Of a DNA stretch of 64,000 nucleotides, positions 20,443 to 28,321 are shown one piece after another. Below the pieces are notes generated by a model, which did not search any database, had not been told where the DNA came from, and worked only from the letters and a program-made list of their open reading frames with translations. The translations under genes and the position numbers were made by a program. Numbering within the stretch: the stretch's first letter is position 1; each line of letters starts with the position of its first letter. This stretch comes from Thermoanaerobaculales bacterium (GTDB lineage Bacteria > Acidobacteriota > Thermoanaerobaculia > Thermoanaerobaculales > Sulfomarinibacteraceae). Location of the stretch: the NCBI GenBank assembly GCA_035358815.1, contig DAOPQC010000005.1:62001-126000 (forward strand), in the 5' to 3' direction.

Positions 20443-21578
20443 ACCCTCCGCAGGGCGTCGACGATGCGCAGCCGCATCGCGCCCACTGCCGGGGCAGCTC
20501 CGGCGACCAGGCCGACCGCGGCCGCGAGCGCGATGCCGAGCGCGACCCGCTGGCCGCCGAGGTGGAACGCCGGCAGCATGCCGCCGGTCGGATCGCCGCC
20601 GAGGGTGAACAGCTTGGCCAGGCCGAGGCCGAGCCCGCCACCGACCAGCGCCAGCAGCAGCGACTCGGCGAGCACCAGCCCCAGCACCGCCAGGTCGGTG
20701 AAGCCGATGGTCTTGAGGACCCCGAGCTCGGGGACCCGCTCGCGGACCGCCGACGCCATGGTCGCGCCGGTGACCAGCAGTAGGGTGAACATCACCACCG
20801 CTCCGATCGACACCACGAGCAGGCGGATGTTGCCGATCTGGCGCGCGAAGCCGGTCGCGAATGCCTTCTCGGTCTCGGTCGAGGTCTCGAAAGGCGAGTT
20901 GGCGAAACGCGCGTCCACCGCGTTTGCCACCTCGGCCGCATTTGCCGGATCGTCGATCTTGATCGTGTACCAGCCGATGACGCCCTTGCCGTACTGACGG
21001 CGCTCGTCGAGGTACGTGTAGTGCAGCCACATCACGCTGGTGTCGTCGCCGGACCGCGTGCCGTCGTAGATGCCGCGCAGGTTGAACTCCCAGGTGCCGC
21101 CCCAGATGGGGGCCTGCAGCGGGATGCGGTCGCCGACCTGCCAGCCGAAGCGCTCGGCCGTGCCGCGACCCGCGACCGCGCCCTCGCGGTCGTCGACGAA
21201 GGCCTGCCACTGGTCGTCGGGGACCGCGTACTCCGGGAACACCCTGCGCCAGGTGTCGGTGTCGATCGCGAACTGTGGAAAGAAGTTGCGCGGGTCCTGG
21301 TAGTTGCCGCCGAACCAGCTGGCGTGGGTGACCTCGGCGACGTGGGGGATCTGGCGCAGCCGCTCTTGGTAGGACAGCGGCAGCGGGAGGATCAGCGAGA
21401 TGCGGTTGCGGACCACCAGGCGGTCGGCGCCGGCCACGTCAACGCCGGCGGACAGCGCGGAGTCGATGGTGACGAGCAGCCCGTAGAGGAACAGCGCGAC
21501 CGCGATCGAACCGATGGTGAGAACGGTCCGCGTCTTCTTGCGCCTGAGGTTGCGCAGGACGAGCGGCAGGAACCTCAC
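20439..21578 (-). CDS. ABC transporter permease, MacB/FtsX type
   Basis: 379 residues with the same fold as its downstream neighbour. The N-terminal FLPLVLRNLRRKKTRTVLTIGSIAVAL precedes the first helix. A periplasmic domain includes FGWQVGDRIPLQ and WEFNLRGIYDG. Three C-terminal helices follow, with RVPELGVLKTIGFTDLAVLGLVLAESLLLALVG. GTG at 21576-21578 overlaps the ATPase stop by four bases. The two permeases presumably form a heterodimer. Confidence 0.88.
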   Translation of the reverse strand: MRFLPLVLRNLRRKKTRTVLTIGSIAVALFLYGLLVTIDSALSAGVDVAGADRLVVRNRISLILPLPLSYQERLRQIPHVAEVTHASWFGGNYQDPRNFFPQFAIDTDTWRRVFPEYAVPDDQWQAFVDDREGAVAGRGTAERFGWQVGDRIPLQAPIWGGTWEFNLRGIYDGTRSGDDTSVMWLHYTYLDERRQYGKGVIGWYTIKIDDPANAAEVANAVDARFANSPFETSTETEKAFATGFARQIGNIRLLVVSIGAVVMFTLLLVTGATMASAVRERVPELGVLKTIGFTDLAVLGLVLAESLLLALVGGGLGLGLAKLFTLGGDPTGGMLPAFHLGGQRVALGIALAAAVGLVAGAAPAVGAMRLRIVDALRRV

Positions 21579-22300
21579 GACGCGTGCTCCGCCGCCGGGT
21601 CGTGGACCAGCACGCCCTTGTCGAGGTGGAGCACCACGTCGGCCCGCTCGGCGGCGCGGGGGTCGTGGGTGACGACGAGGACCGTCTTGCCGTGCTCCCG
21701 GGACAGGGCGCTCAGGAGGTCGAGGATCTCGTCGCCGGACCTGCGGTCGAGGTCGCCGGTCGGCTCGTCGCAGAGCAGGAAGGTGGGGTCGGCGACGATC
21801 GCGCGCGCGATCGCCACCCGCTGCTCCTGGCCGCCTGAGAGCTGCCGCGGGAAGTGTTTGGCGCGATCGGAGAGGCCGACCAGCGCGAGCGCGGTCGCCA
21901 CCTGCTGCCGCCGCCGGGCGGCGCCGAGCCGGGTCAGCAGCAGCGGCAGCTCGACGTTCTGGGCCGCGCTGAGCACCGGGATCAGGTTGTACATCTGGAA
22001 GATGAAGCCGACGTGGCGGGCCCGCCACGACGACAGCCGGCGCGCCGACATGCTCGTGATCTCGTCGCCGTCGACCGTGACCGAGCCGGAGGTCGGCAGG
22101 TCGAGGCCGCCGAGCAGGTTGAGCAGGGTGGTCTTGCCGGAGCCGCTCGGGCCCATGAAGGCGACCAGCTCGCCGGGCTCGACGTCGAGGTTGAGGCCTT
22201 GCAGGACGTCGATCGTCTCGGAGCCTCGGCGGTACTGCTTGTTGAGGTTCCGGACCCGGATCAGGCTGCCCGGGATGTCGATGCCGTCGACGCTGACCAT
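21575..22300 (-). CDS. ABC transporter ATPase, MacB/LolD type
   Basis: 241 residues. Walker A GPSGSGKTTLLNLLGGLD, signature LSGGQEQRVAIARAI, Walker B FLLCDEPTGDLD, Q-loop region VGFIFQMYNLIPVLSA and the H-loop VVTHDPRAAERAD. The spacing and wording are those of the MacB/LolD exporter subclass. It drives the two downstream permeases. The gap to the membrane-fusion gene upstream is 39 bases, so the four genes form one operon. Confidence 0.93.
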   Translation of the reverse strand: MVSVDGIDIPGSLIRVRNLNKQYRRGSETIDVLQGLNLDVEPGELVAFMGPSGSGKTTLLNLLGGLDLPTSGSVTVDGDEITSMSARRLSSWRARHVGFIFQMYNLIPVLSAAQNVELPLLLTRLGAARRRQQVATALALVGLSDRAKHFPRQLSGGQEQRVAIARAIVADPTFLLCDEPTGDLDRRSGDEILDLLSALSREHGKTVLVVTHDPRAAERADVVLHLDKGVLVHDPAAEHAS

Positions 22301-22339
22301 GTCGCCTCCAGTGCTCCAGCCGAGTTGGCGGCTGCCGGC

Positions 22340-23569
22340 TCAGCCGGCGACGCGCACCCGCTGGCCGTCTGCGAGCGCGCCGTCGCCGCTGACCACGACC
22401 TGCTCGCCGGCTGCAATGCCGGCGAGGATCTCGAGGTCGGGGCCGAGCGGCCGGCCGACCGTTACCGCCCGGCGCTCGAGGCGGTCGTCCCGGAGAACGA
22501 AGACGACCGTCCGGTCACCGTCGCGGCGCACGGCCGAGGCTGGCACCAGGCACTGCGCGGGGGGCGCGGTCGACGCCTCGGCAGCCGTCTCCCGGAACGC
22601 CACCTTGACCCCCATGTCGGGCAGGATCCGGGGATCGAGAGCGTCGAATGTGAGGCGGACCTTGACCGTCGCCTTCTGGCGGTCGGCGGTCGGGATCACG
22701 GTCCGCACCGTGGCCGGGATGTGCCAGTCGGGGTAGGCATCGAGCACCGCGTCCGCCGGCTGGCCCGGCGACACCTTGGCGATGTACGACTCGTTGACGT
22801 CGACCTCGATCTCGAGCGAGGCCATGTCGACGATGGTCGAGATCCCGGTGCGCGTGAAGCCGCCGCCGGCGGAGACCGGGGACACCATCTCGCCCGGCTG
22901 GGCGTCCTTCGATACCGCGATCCCGTCGAACGGCGCGCGCACGGTGTAGTTCTCGAGGTCCTGCTGCGCCGCCGCGAGCTCGGCCCCGGCCGCGGCGAGC
23001 GAGCGCCGCGCCACCTCGAGCCGCGCCCGCAGCCCGTCCACTGCGGCTGCCGCCGAGTCCAGGGCCTGCTGGCTGGACACGCCCTGCCGGCGGAGGTCGA
23101 TGGTGCGGCGCAACGTGCGCTCGGCGTCCTCGAGCTGAACCTGGATCTCGTCGAGCGAGGCGCGGGCGACGTCACGGGAGGCGCGGATCGCGTCGTGCCG
23201 CCGGCGGGCGTCCGAGTCGTCGAGCCGGGCCAGGACCTGGCCTTCGCTGACCTGCATGCCCTCGTCGACGAGGACCTCGGTGACCTTGCCGGTGATCTTG
23301 GCGGAGACGGTCGCGCGGCGGCGCGGCGTGACGTAGCCGGAGGCGTTGAGCACCGTCGCCGCGGCGCCGCCGGTGACGGCCGGCTGGGCGCCGGCCACCC
23401 GGACCTCGGGCAAGCGGCAGCCGCGGGCGAGCAGGATCGCGGCTACGGCCACGACCACCAGCACAGCGGCGACGAGGGCTGGCCATCTGCGGCCAGCGCC
23501 CGACCCGCGTTCATTGCGGTCGAGCCTGAGGTCGGAGAGCGTGGGCTTCGTCGGCAAGCTGGCGACCAC
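22340..23569 (-). CDS. Periplasmic adaptor (membrane fusion protein), HlyD/MacA type
   Basis: 409 residues. One N-terminal membrane anchor (WPALVAAVLVVVAVAAILLA) is followed by a split lipoyl domain (ATVSAKITGKVTEVLVDEGMQVSEGQVLARLD and YTVRAPFDGIAVSKDAQPGEMV). A coiled-coil hairpin lies between (about residues 125-210, rich in A/R/L/E), and a beta-barrel and membrane-proximal domain follow. It links an inner-membrane exporter to an outer-membrane channel. The start is GTG 23567-23569 after GAAGGGGG. First gene of the exporter operon, preceded by a PhoB-like box. Confidence 0.9.
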   Translation of the reverse strand: MVASLPTKPTLSDLRLDRNERGSGAGRRWPALVAAVLVVVAVAAILLARGCRLPEVRVAGAQPAVTGGAAATVLNASGYVTPRRRATVSAKITGKVTEVLVDEGMQVSEGQVLARLDDSDARRRHDAIRASRDVARASLDEIQVQLEDAERTLRRTIDLRRQGVSSQQALDSAAAAVDGLRARLEVARRSLAAAGAELAAAQQDLENYTVRAPFDGIAVSKDAQPGEMVSPVSAGGGFTRTGISTIVDMASLEIEVDVNESYIAKVSPGQPADAVLDAYPDWHIPATVRTVIPTADRQKATVKVRLTFDALDPRILPDMGVKVAFRETAAEASTAPPAQCLVPASAVRRDGDRTVVFVLRDDRLERRAVTVGRPLGPDLEILAGIAAGEQVVVSGDGALADGQRVRVAG

Positions 23570-23629
23570 CGCGTGACACCCCCTTCCCGGGCCGCAGCGC
23601 AGCGCTTCAGGTCCGGATTCTGGGCCCGG

Positions 23630-23670
23630 AGTCTAGCATCCCGTGACAATTCCGTGACATTTCTGTGAGC
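23630..23670 (-). promoter_or_regulatory. PhoB/OmpR-like triple direct repeat and -10 of the exporter operon
   Basis: On the plus strand CCGTGACA (23641-23648), CCGTGACA (23652-23659) and CTGTGAGC (23663-23670) repeat every 11 bases. On the transcribed strand this reads as TGTCACGG units, the layout of PhoB/OmpR-family response regulator sites. A possible -10 (TAGACT, minus strand of 23630-23635) lies just downstream, with no separate -35, as in activator-dependent promoters. Confidence 0.5.
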
Positions 23671-23959
23671 ACGGCTCTGGGGAGGAGGGCCTGTGCCAAG
23701 CCAGGAAGCCCGTGGCCGGCGAGACTGCATTCACGGTTGTGTGACCCGCAGCTGCGCGACCGCAGATCCAGCGCCTGGACGCGCGCTGCCCTGTCAGGCG
23801 GACGTGGAGCTGCCGCCCTCCGCGATCGCGGCGGATGTTCGCCGTGGACGCGTCACGCTATAGTGTGCCTCGGCTCGCGCGCGGGAATCATAGGGAGGGA
23901 CGGCGACGGTGGTTCCCGCCGGCTGAGACCGAGCGTTCCCGCTCGCAGGGGAGGGGGCC

Positions 23960-25726
23960 GTGACCACACTCGACTGGCTGATCATCCTCGGATACTTCGG
24001 GGTCCTGGCCGCGCTGACGTGGTGGGTCGTCGCCAGACAGAAGCTGGGGACCGCGGACGACTACTTCCTGGCGAGCCGCAACCTGCCGTGGTTCATCGTC
24101 GGCGCCTCCATTTTTGCTTCCAACATCGGCTCGGAGCACCTGGTGGGCCTGGCCGGCTCCGGAGCAACCAGCGGCGTCGCCATGGCCCACTACGAGCTGC
24201 ACGCCTGGTGTCTCCTGGTTCTCGGCTGGGTGCTGGTCCCCTTCTACATTCGGTCGAAGGTCTTCACCATGCCCGAGTTCCTGGAGCGCCGCTTCTCGCC
24301 GGCGGCTCGCTGGGTCCTGTCGGTCATCTCGCTCGTGGCCTATGTGCTCACCAAGATCGCGGTCGGGATCTTCGCGGGCGGAGTCGTGTTCGGCACCCTG
24401 CTCCCCGAGCTGAAGCTGGAGCTTGCCGGAGTGACCCTTAACAGCTTCTGGATCGGGTCGATCGTCGTGATCATGTTCACGGGCCTGTACTCGGTGCTCG
24501 GGGGTCTGCGCGCGGTCGCCTACACCGAGGCCCTGCAGACGTTGATTCTGGTCGCGGGGTCGGTCCTGTTGACCATCTTCGGCCTTGCCAAGCTCGGCGG
24601 CTGGGATGAGCTGCGGACAATCCTCGGTTCTGACATGTTCAACCTGTGGAAGCCACTCATCCCTGTAGGGATGCAGGGAACGTGGGCGCCGGTCATGGAG
24701 GCCGACCGCATTGCCTGGTACTTCAACGGCAACTACCCGTGGCTGGGAATGCTCTTCTGCGCACCCATCATCGGGCTCTGGTACTGGTGCACCGACCAGT
24801 ACATCGTGCAGCGCGTCCTCGGCGCGCCGGACCAACGCGAAGCCCGGCGCGGGACGATCTGCGCCGCGTTCCTGAAGCTCCTGCCCGTCTTCATCTTCAT
24901 CGTGCCCGGAATGATCGCCGTCGCCCTGGCCAGGAGCGGCAAGGTCGAGGCGCTCGGCGTCATGCTGGACGCGAACGGACACGCGGTTGCCGAGGCCAGC
25001 CAGGCGGCGTTCCCCCTCATGGTCCAGCACGTTCTTCCGGCAGGGCTTCGCGGGGTCGTCGTGGCGGGACTGCTGGCCGCCCTGATGAGCTCCCTCGCCG
25101 GCGTCTTCAACGCCTGCTCGACGCTGTTCACAATCGATTTCTACCGCAAGCTCCACCCCCGGTCCTCCGAGCAGCACCTGGTCTGGGTCGGGCGTCTGGC
25201 GACGGCGGCCATGGTGCTCGTGGGCCTGGCCTGGATCCCGGTGATCCAGGGTGCGCGAGGCCTTTACGACTACCTGCAGACCGTCCAGGGCTACCTGGCG
25301 CCACCGATCTTCACGGTGTTCTTCCTGGGCGTCCTCAACAAGCGGCTGAACGCCAAGGGCTGCCTTGCCGCGCTGATCTCGGGCTTCCTGCTGGGGGCGT
25401 TCCGCCTGGCGGTGGACACGCCGGTCACTCTCAAGCTGGCCGGGTTCGAGGGCGGGTATGCCAAGGGCTCGCTGCTGTGGATCATCAACAACATCTACTT
25501 CCAGTACTACAGCCTGTTCATCTTCCTGGTGTCGGTGATCGTGATGATCGTGGTCAGCGCCATGACCCAAGCGCCGAGTCCGGAGCGGATAGAGAACCTG
25601 ACCTACGCGACCGTGACGGCGGAGGGCCGCGAGGAGTCCCGGAGGAGCTGGACCCGCTCGGATGTGCTGAGCTCCGCCCTGGTGGTGGTGCTGATCCTGA
25701 TCGCGTACCTGTACTTCACCGGCTGA
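23960..25726 (+). CDS. Sodium:solute symporter (SSS/SGLT family), probably a sugar importer
   Basis: 588 residues with about 14 transmembrane segments. ADDYFLASRNLPWFIVGASIFASNIGSEHLVGLAGSG is the classic SSS/SGLT sodium-site region. MPEFLERRF and GLYSVLGGLRAVAYTE are family motifs, and the later WYWCTDQYIVQRVLGA is the SGLT sugar-transporter signature. It uses the sodium gradient to import a sugar. Start GTG 23960 follows GGGGAGGGGG. The arabinose genes nearby suggest L-arabinose or a related pentose; this is inference. A weak -10 (TATAGT, 23859-23864) is the only promoter hint. The DUF89 gene follows 52 bases later. Confidence 0.92.
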   Translation: MTTLDWLIILGYFGVLAALTWWVVARQKLGTADDYFLASRNLPWFIVGASIFASNIGSEHLVGLAGSGATSGVAMAHYELHAWCLLVLGWVLVPFYIRSKVFTMPEFLERRFSPAARWVLSVISLVAYVLTKIAVGIFAGGVVFGTLLPELKLELAGVTLNSFWIGSIVVIMFTGLYSVLGGLRAVAYTEALQTLILVAGSVLLTIFGLAKLGGWDELRTILGSDMFNLWKPLIPVGMQGTWAPVMEADRIAWYFNGNYPWLGMLFCAPIIGLWYWCTDQYIVQRVLGAPDQREARRGTICAAFLKLLPVFIFIVPGMIAVALARSGKVEALGVMLDANGHAVAEASQAAFPLMVQHVLPAGLRGVVVAGLLAALMSSLAGVFNACSTLFTIDFYRKLHPRSSEQHLVWVGRLATAAMVLVGLAWIPVIQGARGLYDYLQTVQGYLAPPIFTVFFLGVLNKRLNAKGCLAALISGFLLGAFRLAVDTPVTLKLAGFEGGYAKGSLLWIINNIYFQYYSLFIFLVSVIVMIVVSAMTQAPSPERIENLTYATVTAEGREESRRSWTRSDVLSSALVVVLILIAYLYFTG

Positions 25727-25778
25727 CGTACTGCCAAGCCAGACGCAGCCCGTCCGGCGGCGCTGAGGAGACGACGAG

Positions 25779-26651
25779 ATGGACGCCCGACCGGAGTGCA
25801 TCGTCTGTGTGCTTCGGCAGGCGTTGAACACCGTCCGGCTGGTGACCGACGACGAAGCGATCCATCACCGCGTCCTCGCAGCCGTTGCGGCTCGCATGTC
25901 CGAGGCCACGCTCGACCAGACGCCGGCACGTCTCTCGAAACCGGCCTACGAGCTGGTCAGCGCGATCACCGGCGTGGCCGATCCGTACGCGAGCCGGAAG
26001 CGCGCGAACAACGCCGATGCCCTCGCTCTGCTGCCCACGATCAGAGCGCGAGTCGAGGCCGCGGAGGATCCCCTGGGCGCAGCCGTGAGAGCAGCTGCAG
26101 CCGGCAACATCATCGATCTCGGCATCGGGCATGCGTTCGACATCGAACGCGACATCGAGGCGATCATGAGCCGGCCGTTGGCCATCGATCACACCGATCA
26201 GCTGCGCGAGGAGCTGGGTCGTGGGACACGCATTCTGTACCTCGGCGACAACGCCGGCGAGATCGCGTTCGACCGGTTGCTCGTCGAGCGGCTGCTGGCT
26301 TGCGGGGCGGAGGTGACGTTCGCCGTCAAGTCGGGACCGGTGATCAACGACGCGACCCTGGCGGACGCGATCGAGGTCGGGATGACGGAGCTCGTGCCGG
26401 TGGTCGAGACCGGCTCGGACGACATCGGCGTCAATTGGGACGACGTCTCCGGGGAGTTCCTGTCGCTGTACGACTCGGCGGACATCGTCATCAGCAAGGG
26501 CCACGGCAACTTCGAGACCACCTGCGACCGGGTGGCGAACAGCTACTTTCTGCTCAAGGCGAAATGCCCGGTTGTGGCGGCCGAGGCCGGGGTGCAGCTC
26601 GCAGAAGTGGTGTTTCTCCGCAGGCGCGCAACAGGCCACTCCGCGGACTAG
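25779..26651 (+). CDS. DUF89/ARMT1-family metal-dependent phosphatase
   Basis: 290 residues of the DUF89 damage-control phosphatase family. The N terminus has the CIVCVLRQ pair of cysteines found in the prokaryotic subgroup. The metal-site core is ILYLGDNAGEIAFDRLLVERL, followed by VKSGPVINDATLADA and DIVISKGHGNFET. Characterised relatives dephosphorylate side-product sugar phosphates and similar metabolites. Here it follows a sugar symporter and faces the arabinose regulator, so a house-cleaning role on pentulose or pentose phosphates is plausible. Its TAG stop overlaps the TAG stop of the convergent lacI-type gene in a shared CTAG. Confidence 0.85.
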   Translation: MDARPECIVCVLRQALNTVRLVTDDEAIHHRVLAAVAARMSEATLDQTPARLSKPAYELVSAITGVADPYASRKRANNADALALLPTIRARVEAAEDPLGAAVRAAAAGNIIDLGIGHAFDIERDIEAIMSRPLAIDHTDQLREELGRGTRILYLGDNAGEIAFDRLLVERLLACGAEVTFAVKSGPVINDATLADAIEVGMTELVPVVETGSDDIGVNWDDVSGEFLSLYDSADIVISKGHGNFETTCDRVANSYFLLKAKCPVVAAEAGVQLAEVVFLRRRATGHSAD

Positions 26652-27691
26652 TCGGCGGGCGTCGGACCCGCGGCCTGAGCGTGGCCGTCGCGGCCACTTC
26701 CTGCCGGACCGGTGGAGTCGCGGACGATGAGCTCCGGACGGATGATGATGTCGCGCGCTTCCTCCCCCGACGCCCGTCGCGACGGGAGCAGCGCCGACGA
26801 GATGGCGTGCCCGATGCGATCGCGTGGGATGTTGACCGTCGTCAGCGCCGGCATCGTATAGTCGGAGAGGCCGATGTTGTCGTACCCGACGACGGAGACG
26901 TCCCCCGGGACCGCGAGGCCTTGCTCCCTGAGGGCCCGCAGCACACCGAGCGCCATGAAGTCGTTCACGCAGATGATCGCGCTCGGTTTGAACCCTGAGA
27001 CGAGGAGGTCCCGCGCTGCCTGGAAGCCACCGGCGGGGCTGTCGTTTCCGTATGCGTTCGCCGATTCCATGCCGTGGGAGAAGCGCGCCACGGCTCTGTG
27101 AAATGACCTCTTGCGATCCTGCAGCGGCTGCAGGTCGGCATGGTGGCCGACGAACGCCATCCGCCGATGACCGAGAGCGTAGAGGTACTCCACGGCTCGC
27201 TGCATGCCGCGGTAGTAATCCGTCTTGACGTTCGTGACGTTGGGGCCCGGTGAGCCGACGTCGTAGAACACCACCGGGAAATCCTCGCCCGCGAGATCTT
27301 CGATCACCGCAGGTTCCCTCTCCGAGACGACCAGCGCCAGCCCAGCGACACGGTGGCCGAGCATCCACTGGGCGGCGGCGGCAAGCTGCTGGGGTCGGTA
27401 GTCGGTGTTGGCGACGACCACCGCGTAGCCCGCTTGGAGCGCATCCGCCTCGACGACTCGGAAGATATCCAGAAAAAACGGGTTCTGCAGGTTGGAGACG
27501 ATGATTCCCAGCGTCCTGCTGTTGCCTCCGGCCAGCGCTCGAGCATGGATGTCCGGGCGGTACTTCAACTCCTCGGCGATCTTCAGGACCCTGGCACGCG
27601 TCCTCTCGCTGACCCTCCCGGTCCCGTTGAGCACGCGCGAAACCGTGGACGGCGAAACTCCGGCGCGCCTGGCGACCTCTACGAGCGTCAT
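26648..27691 (-). CDS. LacI-family transcriptional regulator of the arabinose locus
   Basis: 347 residues. The N-terminal helix-turn-helix and hinge are MTLVEVARRAGVSPSTVSRVLNG and KIAEELKYRPDIHARALA. The periplasmic-binding-protein-like effector domain starts at RTLGIIVSNLQNPFF and includes PSAIICVNDFMALGVLRAL and VSVVGYDNIGLSDYTMPALTTV. It should repress through AAGCGCTT-type palindromes. Two such sites lie in the region between this gene and the TonB receptor, one 65 bases upstream of its own start and one on the receptor promoter. The effector is likely arabinose or an arabino-oligosaccharide (inference from neighbours). Confidence 0.92.
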   Translation of the reverse strand: MTLVEVARRAGVSPSTVSRVLNGTGRVSERTRARVLKIAEELKYRPDIHARALAGGNSRTLGIIVSNLQNPFFLDIFRVVEADALQAGYAVVVANTDYRPQQLAAAAQWMLGHRVAGLALVVSEREPAVIEDLAGEDFPVVFYDVGSPGPNVTNVKTDYYRGMQRAVEYLYALGHRRMAFVGHHADLQPLQDRKRSFHRAVARFSHGMESANAYGNDSPAGGFQAARDLLVSGFKPSAIICVNDFMALGVLRALREQGLAVPGDVSVVGYDNIGLSDYTMPALTTVNIPRDRIGHAISSALLPSRRASGEEARDIIIRPELIVRDSTGPAGSGRDGHAQAAGPTPAD

Positions 27692-27755
27692 CGTCCCATC
27701 TCCGCGGACTCCTGCCGTGACGGGCAGGCAGGGTCAAGATCGTTCCTGCTGACGA

Positions 27756-27773
27756 TGCGCAAGCGCTTGCACA
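27756..27773. promoter_or_regulatory. LacI-family operator, regulator-proximal site
   Basis: TGCGCAAGCGCTTGCACA, a near-perfect palindrome with the core GCAAGCGCTTGC. It lies 65 bases upstream of the regulator gene and shares 16 of 18 bases with the site at 27943-27960. Suggests autoregulation or looping with that site. Confidence 0.75.
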
Positions 27774-27905
27774 CACGAATCCTACCATATCGCGGGAGGG
27801 CTGGCCTGAGCCGGCGGACGCGGCGACCCGTGCTGCGGCGAGACGCGTCTCAGAGAAGGGAAAAGGGGACTCGCTCTACGCGGCTCCCGACGGATGAGGC
27901 CGGCC

Positions 27906-27934
27906 TTGACAGGTCGGCGCGTGAGACCTATATT
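27906..27934 (+). promoter_or_regulatory. Sigma-70 promoter of the TonB receptor/arabinose operon
   Basis: TTGACA (27906-27911), a 17-base spacer and TATATT (27929-27934): a consensus -35 with a one-mismatch -10, much better than any other promoter in the window. The predicted start site is about 27941, immediately before the LacI-family operator. Confidence 0.8.
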
Positions 27935-27942
27935 GAGGCGAA

Positions 27943-27960
27943 TGAGCAAGCGCTTGCGCA
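27943..27960. promoter_or_regulatory. LacI-family operator, promoter site
   Basis: TGAGCAAGCGCTTGCGCA, sharing the core GCAAGCGCTTGC with the site 187 bases upstream. It begins eight bases after the -10 element and so covers the transcription start, the standard position for repression. Confidence 0.8.
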
Positions 27961-28233
27961 CCGGCTCGAATCCGCTGGGTACGGCGGTGCCCCGGAACCG
28001 GAACGCGCGACGGACACTGGTTTTCTCTCGTCGGACGCAGGTCGGAACGGATCGGGTTGAACGACGGCTTGCGCGTCGCGGGCAACGATGCCCGCGAGAG
28101 GTGCACGCCGCATGAGCGCGTCGGCACGGGATCGCGGGAGATGCCGAGGCTAGCGGCGCGGCTCGCGTGCGGTGCGTGCGTCGGCACCCCACGACAACAG
28201 CGTTGGCCCCCCTTGTACATCGACATGGTCGAG

Positions 28234-28253
28234 AAGGGACTGTACGGTCCCTT
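28234..28253 (+). other. Leader hairpin before the TonB receptor gene
   Basis: AAGGGAC / GTCCCTT, 7-bp perfect stem with a six-base loop, about 70 bases before the start codon. It may affect message stability; no riboswitch family is recognised. Confidence 0.35.
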
Positions 28254-28321
28254 GTCGTCGCGTCATTCATTTGCGAGGAAGGTGTTCACGTCAACCGAAT
28301 CGGCGAGAAGGAGGAGAAGGC

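Larger units (their letters stand above)
27774..28321. other. Leader and intergenic region upstream of the TonB receptor
   Basis: No gene is supported here. It contains the palindrome GAGACGCGTCTC (27840-27851), the receptor promoter and operator (listed separately) and a leader of about 380 bases between the predicted start site and the ATG. The leader holds one clear hairpin at 28234-28253. Confidence 0.5.

Noticed and set aside
27955..27985. T-arm-like GGCTCGAATCC sequence suggesting a tRNA
   Set aside because: The flanking bases do not pair into a T-stem and no acceptor or anticodon arm can be drawn.
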